Shown here in pieces: positions 1 to 5,365 of a stretch of DNA of 5,492 bases. Source of the DNA: Clostridia bacterium (GTDB taxonomy: Bacteria > Bacillota > Clostridia > Christensenellales > Aristaeellaceae); NCBI GenBank assembly GCA_017620115.1, contig JAFZRB010000241.1, forward strand, positions 1 through 5,492, read 5' to 3'. Below the pieces are notes generated by a model, which was not told where the DNA came from, made no database searches, and saw only the letters and a program-made list of their open reading frames with translations. The stretch's first letter is position 1. Each line of letters begins with the position of its first letter. Both the position numbers and the translations under genes were made by a program.

Positions 1-237
1 CGCGCCTCGGAACAGACTGAACATGCTTCCGGGAATGGCGGAGGACATAAGCTGGCGGGGTTCGCCTATGACCGGCCTTTTGAACCGGAGGAGCCGCGTT
101 ATCGTTTGTCCGATCAAAGAGGTCAGTTGATCTGCGTTCTGTACTGCGAGGGAGTGACGCCCATTTCGCGCTTGAATTCGCGCGAAAAAGAACATTTGAC
201 CGTTGGCTGTTTTCGCCTGATTCCGCTGAGAGAATGA
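1..237 (+). CDS. C-terminal fragment of an unrecognised protein (78 codons, 5' end outside window)
   Basis: Frame 1 is open from the first base to a TGA at 235-237, giving the last 78 residues of a protein that starts upstream. The fragment opens with a polar, glycine-rich stretch (residues 1-16), continues with a segment beginning HKLAGFAYDRPF, and ends in an alternation of hydrophobic and charged residues (LICVLYCEGVTPIS, then LTVGCFRLIPLRE) that looks like beta strands of a soluble domain. It has no membrane segment and no catalytic motif I recognise. It is convergent with the transporter operon, and its stop lies 36 nt before the shared hairpin at 273-301. It is therefore not part of that operon, though it could still belong to the same sugar locus. 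I believe it is coding because the frame stays open to the edge, the residue composition is protein-like and a terminator follows. No function is assigned. Confidence 0.6.
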   Translation, partial: RASEQTEHASGNGGGHKLAGFAYDRPFEPEEPRYRLSDQRGQLICVLYCEGVTPISRLNSREKEHLTVGCFRLIPLRE

Positions 238-272
238 GCCTTTGGCGTTGTGCGGAGAAGAGGCAATGACAA

Positions 273-314
273 AGCCCGGCGGACGAATCATCCGCCGGGC
301 TGCTCTGCTTTTTT
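273..314. terminator. Probable bidirectional intrinsic terminator between convergent genes
   Basis: Bases 273-283 (AGCCCGGCGGA) and 291-301 form a perfect 11-bp, very GC-rich stem with a 7-nt loop (284-290). It lies between the plus-strand stop at 235-237 and the minus-strand permease stop at 316-318. On the plus strand a run of six T follows at 309-314, seven bases past the stem, further away than in an ideal terminator. On the minus strand only TTT follows directly. The position between converging genes and the stem strength support termination in both directions. The weak U-tracts make the efficiency uncertain. Confidence 0.75.
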
Positions 315-315
315 G

Positions 316-1185
316 CTATTCCTTGACGGCGCCGGCCGTGAGGCCGTCCACCACGTAGCGCTGCACGAAGGCGAATACCACGATCGTGGGCAGCAGCGCG
401 ATGATGCCGCCCGCCATCAGCAGGCCCCATTCAACGTTCACGCGCCCGATCATGGATTTCAGCGTCACGTTGATCGTCCACAGGTTGCTCTTGGAGGTGT
501 AGATGACGCAGGTCATCAGATCGTTCCACACAGCCGTGAAGGCGAACACGAACACCGCCGCCATGCCGGGCAGCAGCACCGGGAGCACGATCCTGAAAAT
601 CGCCTGCACCCGGTTGCAGCCGTCCACAAAGGCCGCTTCCTCCAGGGAAACCGGTATCCGGTCGAAGAAGGCCCGCATGGTGATGGTACAGAAGGGGATC
701 TGTCCCGTTATGAACATGAAGAACAGGCCCGTTCGCGTGTTGATCAGCCCGAGGCGGGAATAGATCACGTACATGGGGATGGTGCACAGCACGCCCGGGA
801 TCATCTGGGCCACCATCCACATGCCCATCATGAAGCCCTTGCCCCTGAACGCGTAGCGCGACATGCCGTAGCCGCTGAGCATGGTGATGATCACCACCGC
901 CAGCGCCGTCACCAGCGCGTACAGAAGGGAGTTCTTCATGTATTTGCCGAATTCCACGGTGTCGAACAGGTGGCTGTAATTGTCCCAGGTGAAGAGCTTC
1001 GGCCAATACGTCACCTGCGACACATCGGTGATTTCGCCGTATGTCTTGGCCGAGGTGACGAACATCCAGTAGATCGGCGCGACGACCAGCAGCACGTAGA
1101 ACACCAGCGCGCACACGCGGCCGAACTCGCCCCACTTCCACCTGAATTTCTTTTTGTATCGCGGACGCTGCGCGGCGTTCGTCAT
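316..1185 (-). CDS. Sugar ABC transporter permease, MalG/AraQ type
   Basis: This is one of two inner-membrane subunits of a carbohydrate importer (CUT1 type, binding-protein-dependent transport family); with its partner it forms the translocation channel. The 289-residue length is typical of MalG-like permeases. After a basic N-terminus (RPRYKKKFRWKW), hydrophobic segments lie near residues 24-44, 86-106, 117-141, 152-170, 204-224 and 255-278, giving six membrane spans. The cytoplasmic EAA loop that docks on the ATPase is clear: EEAAFVDGC at 182-190, then IVLPVLLP at 199-206. The C-terminus (QRYVVDGLTAGAVKE) is the usual ending of this subfamily. The ATG overlaps the TGA of the preceding permease gene by one base, and an AGGTGA site sits 6 nt upstream, so the two are translationally coupled. 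It is the last gene of the operon and ends just before a hairpin terminator. No ATPase gene follows, so a shared MsmK/UgpC-like ATPase encoded elsewhere is likely. The exact sugar is unknown. Confidence 0.95.
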   Translation of the reverse strand: MTNAAQRPRYKKKFRWKWGEFGRVCALVFYVLLVVAPIYWMFVTSAKTYGEITDVSQVTYWPKLFTWDNYSHLFDTVEFGKYMKNSLLYALVTALAVVIITMLSGYGMSRYAFRGKGFMMGMWMVAQMIPGVLCTIPMYVIYSRLGLINTRTGLFFMFITGQIPFCTITMRAFFDRIPVSLEEAAFVDGCNRVQAIFRIVLPVLLPGMAAVFVFAFTAVWNDLMTCVIYTSKSNLWTINVTLKSMIGRVNVEWGLLMAGGIIALLPTIVVFAFVQRYVVDGLTAGAVKE

Positions 1186-1197
1186 CAGAAATCACCT
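1183..1197 (-). promoter_or_regulatory. Coupled start: AGGTGA ribosome binding site and TGATG stop/start overlap
   Basis: On the minus strand, AGGTGA (1197-1192) lies inside the last codons of the upstream permease gene, 6 nt before the ATG at 1185-1183. That ATG shares its A with the upstream stop TGA (1187-1185). This arrangement fixes the start of the downstream permease and is typical of translational coupling, which keeps the two channel subunits in equal amounts. Confidence 0.85.
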
Positions 1198-2102
1198 GCC
1201 TTGCTGAATTTGGTCAGCTTCATGTAGATACCCGCGCAGATCAGCAAAACCACGGCGAACATGAGCCCCAGCGCAGAGGCCGCGCCGAAGTCCAGGCTGC
1301 CATAGGCCCTGGTAAACAGGTAGCTCGACAGCGTTTCCGACGAGTACGCCGGCCCGCCTTCCGTAATGACATAAACCAGCTCGTAGGAATTGAACGTCCA
1401 TACCACCCTCAGCATCAGTATGGTCAGCAGCGTCGGCCGGATGTAGGGGATGATGATGGAGAACAGCCGCCGCCACCAGCCGCAGCCGTCCAGCTCGGCC
1501 GATTCGTAGACTTCCTGGGGGATGGACTGCAGCGCGGCCAGCAGCATGATGGCGAAGAACTGATATCCCAGCCAGATGGCCGCCACATACACCGGGATGA
1601 TGGAGAGGCCCGGCGTTCCGAGAAACGATATCTTTTCCGTGATCAGGCCAAACCTCATCAGCAGATCGTTGATGACGCCGTACTCACCGTTGAACGACCA
1701 GCGGAACATCAGACCGCACACGAAGCCGCTCAGCGCGTACGGAATGAAGGCGATGGACTGATAGATGTTGCGGAACCGGAAGGGCCTGCGCAGCGCCAGC
1801 GCCAGGCCGAACCCCAGAAGGAACTGCATGCCCACCACGATCGCCACATACTTGACGGTATTCCAGGTGATCATGCTCAGATTGCTGTCCTTCAGCGATT
1901 TGATGTAGTTGTCCCAGCCGATGAACTTCACCTTGTTCAGCTGCGACAGCTTGTATTTCTGGAAGGAAATGACGCCAGCCCGGATCATGGGGTAGGCGAA
2001 CAGGCCGAACAGGCAAAATATCAGAGGCAGGCAAAAGAGATAGGGTTCCAGTTTTTTCAGTATTCTCCTTCTCTTTTTACCGCGCACGGTCAGGTCATTC
2101 AT
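1185..2102 (-). CDS. Sugar ABC transporter permease, MalF/UgpA/LplB type
   Basis: This is the first of the two membrane subunits of the CUT1-type sugar importer. The 305-residue length fits the short MalF-like class of Bacillota, which lacks the large periplasmic loop of E. coli MalF. A basic start (RGKKRRRILKK, 7-17) leads into hydrophobic segments near residues 20-42, 84-104, 115-135, 168-191, 219-238 and 273-294. The EAA loop reads ESAELDGC at 200-207, followed by IIIPYIRP at 216-223, the site expected to contact the ATPase. Segments such as FIGWDNY (60-66) and ITEGGPAYSSETLSSY (246-261) are common in this subfamily. The ATG at 2102 is preceded by GAGGGGG at 2118-2112 with a 9-nt spacer, which supports the start. 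It lies 116 nt after the binding-protein gene, across a strong hairpin, and overlaps the next permease by one base. I see no separate promoter in front of it. Confidence 0.95.
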   Translation of the reverse strand: MNDLTVRGKKRRRILKKLEPYLFCLPLIFCLFGLFAYPMIRAGVISFQKYKLSQLNKVKFIGWDNYIKSLKDSNLSMITWNTVKYVAIVVGMQFLLGFGLALALRRPFRFRNIYQSIAFIPYALSGFVCGLMFRWSFNGEYGVINDLLMRFGLITEKISFLGTPGLSIIPVYVAAIWLGYQFFAIMLLAALQSIPQEVYESAELDGCGWWRRLFSIIIPYIRPTLLTILMLRVVWTFNSYELVYVITEGGPAYSSETLSSYLFTRAYGSLDFGAASALGLMFAVVLLICAGIYMKLTKFSKAGDF

Positions 2103-2156
2103 TCAACTATGCCCCCTCGACGGAAAAGGACTCACGCGGACGAACGATCAAATGCA

Positions 2157-2184
2157 GGAGCCTGCCGCCAGCGCGGCAGGCTCC
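2157..2184 (-). promoter_or_regulatory. Strong intercistronic hairpin between the binding-protein and permease genes
   Basis: GGAGCCTGCCGC (2157-2168) pairs perfectly with 2173-2184, giving a 12-bp GC-rich stem closed by a 4-nt loop. It lies 34 nt past the binding-protein stop and 54 nt before the next start codon. On the minus strand it is followed by TGCATTTGATCG, which is no real T-run, so it is not a canonical terminator. In many sugar importers a structure here protects the 3' end of the binding-protein message or partly ends transcription, giving more binding protein than permease. I infer that role; the hairpin itself is seen directly. Confidence 0.8.
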
Positions 2185-2218
2185 GTGATGACCGCAAACG
2201 CTTCAGATGGACGCGGTT

Positions 2219-3625
2219 TTATTCCGCTTCGCTGTAAAGCTCGACCTTGCCGAAGTTCTCGATGGCTTCGGGATAGTCCTCCAGGTATTCCTTTGTGACC
2301 TCGGTGATGGCGTCGTCGAACCACGCGAGCCACTCTTCCACGGTCAGCGTCTTGGCCAGGACCTTCTGCAGCTCGCCGGTGCCGTCGTACAGGCGAACCT
2401 GCGTTACGTCGGCCGGGCCGTAGCTGCTCTGCGCCTTGGACAGGAGCGGATAGTTGATCTCATACAGGAAGCCGGCCATGGGGCCCTCTTCGCCGAAGAA
2501 GGGATCGTCCGCCGCGGAGCTGGACAGCGGGAACAGCGTCATCGCCTTGCAGTAGTCGGCGTTGTTGCTGCCCTCGTACAGCCAGGCGATCACATCCCAG
2601 ACCTGATCCTTATACTCGGTCTGGTTGGAGATGGAGTAGCAGTAGGAGTTGCCGGAAACGCCCTGGAAGATGCGGCCGTCCTTGCAGGCGGGCACGGGCA
2701 GCACGCCCCACTGATCCTCGGTCAGGTCGCTGGCCAGGATGGAGGCCACGACTTCCATGTCGTTGAACAGGGTGCCTGTGAGGCCGCCGCAGAAGCCGTC
2801 GACCATTTCAACGAAGCCCCAGTTGATGGAATCGACCGGCGCGCAGCCGTCCCAGTACATGCCCACGAATTCAGTCATCAGTTTGACGTCCTCTTCCGTG
2901 TTCATCAGGTACTCGATGTCGTCGATGTTGCCGGTATCGAGGCCGTCCCACATGTAGCCGGGATTCTCGCGGTACGCCCGCAGGTATTCGCACACGCGGT
3001 CAACGCCGCCGAAGCCGCCGCGGAAGGAGATGCCGTAACGGTTCTTCTCCGTGTTGGTCAGCTCGTGAACCAGCTGGATGTAGCGTTCCCAGGTCCAGTC
3101 CTCGAGCAGGTCGGTGTACTCGATGCCCAGCGTGTCCTTGATCCAGTCGGCGCGCACATAGATGCAGCTGGTGGTCAGGCCGTCGGGGATGTAGTACAGG
3201 CCGCCGTTGTCGTCCGCCTGCTCCTTCATGATCGGGCCCATGGAGGCCACGAAGGTGTCCATAATGCCGGATTCCTCGATGTAGCTGTCCAGCGGCACGA
3301 TCCAGTCGCTCATCTTGAATTCGCTGACCCAGCTGGGATACATGTTGATCAGGTCGGGCAGGTCGTTTGAGGAACCGAGGATAACCATCTTGCTGTAGGC
3401 GTCGGCCCAGGGCACTTCCTCGTATTCAATCGTCACGTCGGCGTTCTTCTCGGCCGTATAGCGGGCGAATACATCGGTGAAATAATTCTTGCGCTCTTCA
3501 CGGGGCGAAATGTCCAGGAAGGTCAGCGCGATCTTTTCGCCGTCCGCCAGCGCCGCGCCGGCGAAAGCCAGGCAGGAGACCAGCAGGGCCAGAATAAGAA
3601 CGAAGGATAGCAGCCGCTTTTTCAT
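2219..3625 (-). CDS. Extracellular sugar-binding protein of an ABC importer (SBP family 1 type)
   Basis: This is the substrate receptor of the importer: it captures a carbohydrate outside the membrane and delivers it to the two permeases encoded downstream. The 468-residue length fits family 1 solute-binding proteins. The N-terminus is a signal peptide: MKKR, then a hydrophobic core to about residue 26. LVSC at 15-18 matches a lipobox, but the hydrophobic stretch continues and ALA|DGE (25-30) looks like a signal peptidase I site, so the mode of anchoring is unclear. Family-like features are the first strand IALTFLDIS (32-40), SSNDLPDLINMYPSWV (85-100), LYYIPDGLTTSCIYVRADWI (143-162, the conserved 'local model and solve' region), DWTWERYIQLVHELT (176-190) and WGVLPVPACKDGR (306-318). 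Many Trp and Tyr residues are available for sugar stacking. A strong AGGAGGT site (3638-3632) lies 6 nt before the ATG. It is the first gene of the operon, with a near-consensus promoter upstream. The ligand is unknown; an oligosaccharide or glycoside is likely. Confidence 0.93.
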   Translation of the reverse strand: MKKRLLSFVLILALLVSCLAFAGAALADGEKIALTFLDISPREERKNYFTDVFARYTAEKNADVTIEYEEVPWADAYSKMVILGSSNDLPDLINMYPSWVSEFKMSDWIVPLDSYIEESGIMDTFVASMGPIMKEQADDNGGLYYIPDGLTTSCIYVRADWIKDTLGIEYTDLLEDWTWERYIQLVHELTNTEKNRYGISFRGGFGGVDRVCEYLRAYRENPGYMWDGLDTGNIDDIEYLMNTEEDVKLMTEFVGMYWDGCAPVDSINWGFVEMVDGFCGGLTGTLFNDMEVVASILASDLTEDQWGVLPVPACKDGRIFQGVSGNSYCYSISNQTEYKDQVWDVIAWLYEGSNNADYCKAMTLFPLSSSAADDPFFGEEGPMAGFLYEINYPLLSKAQSSYGPADVTQVRLYDGTGELQKVLAKTLTVEEWLAWFDDAITEVTKEYLEDYPEAIENFGKVELYSEAE

Positions 3626-3657
3626 GAGAATACCTCCTCGTTAATTTTATTAAGAAT

Positions 3658-3686
3658 ATTGTAATTCCTCATTGCCGGCATGTCAA
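3658..3686 (-). promoter_or_regulatory. Sigma-A-type promoter for the binding protein-permease operon
   Basis: On the minus strand TTGACA (3686-3681) is followed by a 17-nt spacer and TACAAT (3663-3658), one mismatch from the full consensus. Transcription would start near 3651, giving a leader of about 25 nt that carries the AGGAGGT site. The spacer contains the 8-bp palindrome TGCCGGCA (3673-3680), a possible repressor site. An A/T tract lies just upstream (3695-3707) and could act as an UP element. Confidence 0.85.
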
Positions 3687-3692
3687 GACTTT

Positions 3693-3730
3693 CGTTTTAA
3701 AAAAATACGCCTATCGTCAAAATCGTTATC
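3693..3730. promoter_or_regulatory. Candidate regulator-binding region upstream of the operon promoter
   Basis: Two short patterns lie within 45 bp upstream of the -35 box. ATCGT occurs at 3713-3717 and again at 3722-3726, a direct repeat with a 9-bp period. CGTTTT...AATACG (3693-3709) is an imperfect inverted repeat around an A-tract. Tandem direct repeats at this distance are typical of activator sites, for example of AraC-type regulators. The elements are short and could be chance in AT-rich DNA, and no regulator is encoded in the window. Confidence 0.3.
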
Positions 3731-3774
3731 CCAAAAGTAAAAACTCAGGAGCGCGTATCCGCTGAACAGAAACA

Positions 3775-3804
3775 GTGGTTTATTCGCCGGATATATGTTA
3801 TAAT
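3775..3804 (+). promoter_or_regulatory. Extended -10 promoter for the glycoside hydrolase gene
   Basis: A perfect TATAAT at 3799-3804 is preceded by TGT (3796-3798), so it reads TGTTATAAT, an extended -10 element. The -35 region at proper distance (GTGGTT or TGGTTT, 3775-3781) matches TTGACA poorly, which the extended -10 could compensate for. It may also mean that an activator is needed. Transcription would start near 3811, giving a leader of about 65 nt. The two divergent start sites would be about 160 bp apart. Confidence 0.7.
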
Positions 3805-3816
3805 GAGATCGCAGGC

Positions 3817-3832
3817 AGCGCCGGGTGGCGCT
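3817..3832 (+). promoter_or_regulatory. Short hairpin/inverted repeat at the 5' end of the hydrolase leader
   Basis: AGCGCC (3817-3822) and GGCGCT (3827-3832) form a perfect 6-bp stem with the loop GGGT. It begins about 6 nt past the predicted transcription start and ends well before the ribosome binding site (AAGGAAGGG, 3861-3869). It could be a 5' stabilising hairpin in the mRNA or, as DNA, an operator just downstream of the promoter. The repeat is seen; the role is inferred. Confidence 0.45.
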
Positions 3833-3875
3833 ATGAGGCATCCAACAGACTGACGCTTGAAAGGAAGGGTTATCT

Positions 3876-5222
3876 ATGAATCGAATCAGCGTGGATTTCA
3901 GCAAACAGGTCGGCGCGATCCGCCCGCTGCACGGCGTGAACAGCGGCCCGCGCACTTACTCGTTCTATCATAATACAACCCAGTACTTCCAGGAGGCGGG
4001 CATCCCGTATTCGCGCCTCCACGACACGGAATACCCTTACGGCAGCGGCCACTTTGTGGATATTCCCTGCATCTTCAAGAACTTCGACGCCGATGAGAAT
4101 GATCCGGCCAGCTACGACTTCGAGATGACAGACATGTACATACAGGCCATCTATGAGGCGGGTACGAAGGTGTTCTATCGGCTGGGCGCTTCCATCGAGC
4201 ACGCCCCCATCAAGCGCAACATCTATCCGCCGAAGGATCCCGCGAAGTGGGCGCGCATCTGCGAGCACGTCGTCCGTCACTACAACGAGGGCTGGGCGAA
4301 CGGTTTCCATTATGGCATCGAATACTGGGAGATCTGGAACGAACCCGAGGGCAATGGGACCTGGCGCATCAGCATGTGGATGGGCTCTGATGAAGAGTAT
4401 TTCAATCTCTATTCCATCACCGCCAATCACCTGAAGAAATGCTTCCCCAATATCAAGGTGGGCGGCTACGCCAGCTGCGGATTCTATGCCGCCTTCGCCG
4501 AAGCGCCGACGGAAAACCACAAAAAGATTCTGGCGTTTGCCGATGATTTCTTCAGGTACATCACCGCGCCGGCCACGCGCGCCCCGCTGGACTTCTTCTC
4601 CTGGCACATTTACTCGAACGACCTGTATCTGTACGAGAACTGCGCGCGTTACGCCCGGTCGCTGATGGCCAAATACGGCTTCTCCGGCGCGGAGAGCATC
4701 CTGGATGAGTGGAACTACGGCGGCGAAGACATGTTCAACCGTATGCGCAACGAGTACGGCGCGGCCCTGGCCGCCGGCGCGCTGTGCGTCATGCAGCACA
4801 ACGAGGTGAACCTGGCGAACTATTACGATTCGCAGCCGGCCATGTGTTACTGCGGCATTTTCTCGCTGGAAACCCGCGAACCCACCAAGACGTTTTACTC
4901 GCTGAAGGCGTGGAACGAGCTGTACAAGCTGGGCAGCGAAGTGGAAACCGCGTCCGACTGCCCGGACGTACGCCTGTGCGCGGCCGTCAACGGCGGCAAG
5001 GGCGGCATCCTGATATCCAGCTACAGGGCGGAAGACAGCGACCTGTGGATCAGCGTCCGCGGCCTGCGCGGCGGGAACGGCGTGAAAGCCAGCGTCTGGA
5101 TGACGGACAAGGATCACTTCTTCGAAAAGGTTTCCGAGGAGGTTTTTTACGGCGACCAGATCAGCTTCCTGCGCAGGAAGGACGCTTACACCACCCTCTA
5201 CATCGAGCTGGAAGTCCTCTGA
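3876..5222 (+). CDS. Cytoplasmic glycoside hydrolase, clan GH-A, GH39-like
   Basis: This is a predicted retaining glycosidase, 448 residues, with no signal peptide or membrane span, so it should act on sugars already imported. The fold reads as a (beta/alpha)8 barrel (about residues 5-350) and a small C-terminal beta domain (about 355-448). Motifs: HGVNSGPR (19-26), YFQEAGIPYSRLHD (37-50), YWEIWNEPEG (150-159) with Glu156 as likely acid/base, KVGGYA (194-199), DFFSWHIYSN (239-248), and ILDEWN (275-280) with Glu278 as likely nucleophile. The order and roughly 120-residue spacing of the two Glu match GH39 beta-xylosidases, though those usually read TEWN. The start is supported by AAGGAAGGG at 3861-3869 and an extended -10 promoter. 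It is divergent from the sugar importer, so it probably processes the imported substrate. Beta-xylosidase is the first guess; arabinosidase or another GH39/GH-A specificity is possible. I am confident of the clan, less of the family, and not of the substrate. Confidence 0.85.
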   Translation: MNRISVDFSKQVGAIRPLHGVNSGPRTYSFYHNTTQYFQEAGIPYSRLHDTEYPYGSGHFVDIPCIFKNFDADENDPASYDFEMTDMYIQAIYEAGTKVFYRLGASIEHAPIKRNIYPPKDPAKWARICEHVVRHYNEGWANGFHYGIEYWEIWNEPEGNGTWRISMWMGSDEEYFNLYSITANHLKKCFPNIKVGGYASCGFYAAFAEAPTENHKKILAFADDFFRYITAPATRAPLDFFSWHIYSNDLYLYENCARYARSLMAKYGFSGAESILDEWNYGGEDMFNRMRNEYGAALAAGALCVMQHNEVNLANYYDSQPAMCYCGIFSLETREPTKTFYSLKAWNELYKLGSEVETASDCPDVRLCAAVNGGKGGILISSYRAEDSDLWISVRGLRGGNGVKASVWMTDKDHFFEKVSEEVFYGDQISFLRRKDAYTTLYIELEVL

Positions 5223-5266
5223 CGCGATGAAAACGCCGTCTCCGGCGATCCCATCCTCACGACCAG

Positions 5267-5295
5267 GCGGCCCGCTGCATTCAGCGGCGGGCCGC
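5267..5295. terminator. GC-rich hairpin after the hydrolase gene, possible weak terminator
   Basis: GCGGCCCGC (5267-5275) pairs perfectly with 5287-5295 around an 11-nt loop. An alternative fold pairs 5272-5277 (CCGCTG) with 5282-5287 and leaves a 3-nt bulge. It lies 44 nt after the hydrolase stop. Neither strand has a T-run next to it, so it is not a standard intrinsic terminator. It may stabilise the hydrolase mRNA or end transcription in another way. A smaller hairpin (CGCCG, 5234-5238, with 5243-5247) lies closer to the stop. Confidence 0.45.
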
Positions 5296-5365
5296 AGGAT
5301 TGCGCGCGGGCGCTGAGGCGTGTTTCATTCTCGGCGCATGACAGAGGGAAGAAAGGTTGAGCCAA

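Noticed and set aside
250..1227. Plus-strand open frame opposite the downstream permease gene
   Set aside because: It is rich in His, Arg, Gln and Asp without domain structure and would run through the terminator hairpin. The minus strand encodes a typical six-span permease with an EAA loop.
2207..3370. Long plus-strand open frame opposite the binding-protein gene
   Set aside because: The predicted protein is a Val/Ala/Gly/Asp-rich string with no recognisable domain and no ribosome binding site. It mirrors a clearly recognisable binding protein on the minus strand, so it is an artefact of GC-rich third codon positions.
3687..3701. Possible catabolite-response (cre) site next to the operon -35 box
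   Set aside because: The minus-strand sequence around AAAACGAAAG fits the cre consensus at the central CG and some A positions, but it misses the required G at position 3, the C at position 14 and the final W. Three mismatches in AT-rich DNA are too many.
3715..3720. Second -35-like box TTGACG upstream on the minus strand
   Set aside because: At 16-17 nt distance only a weak -10 (TAAAAC or AAACGA) follows, while a near-perfect promoter lies just downstream.
3683..3955. Small minus-strand frame across the divergent promoter region
   Set aside because: It overlaps both promoters and the start of the hydrolase gene. Its sequence resembles no family, and it would have to be transcribed through the control region.
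3870..5117. Long minus-strand open frame opposite the hydrolase gene
   Set aside because: It has low-complexity Val/Ala/Arg/His-rich composition and no family match. The plus strand there encodes a hydrolase with clear catalytic motifs and its own promoter and ribosome binding site.
5300..5328. Possible promoter (TTGCGC, 17 nt, TTTCAT) before the membrane-protein gene
   Set aside because: Both boxes are poor matches and the GC-rich spacer makes it unconvincing.
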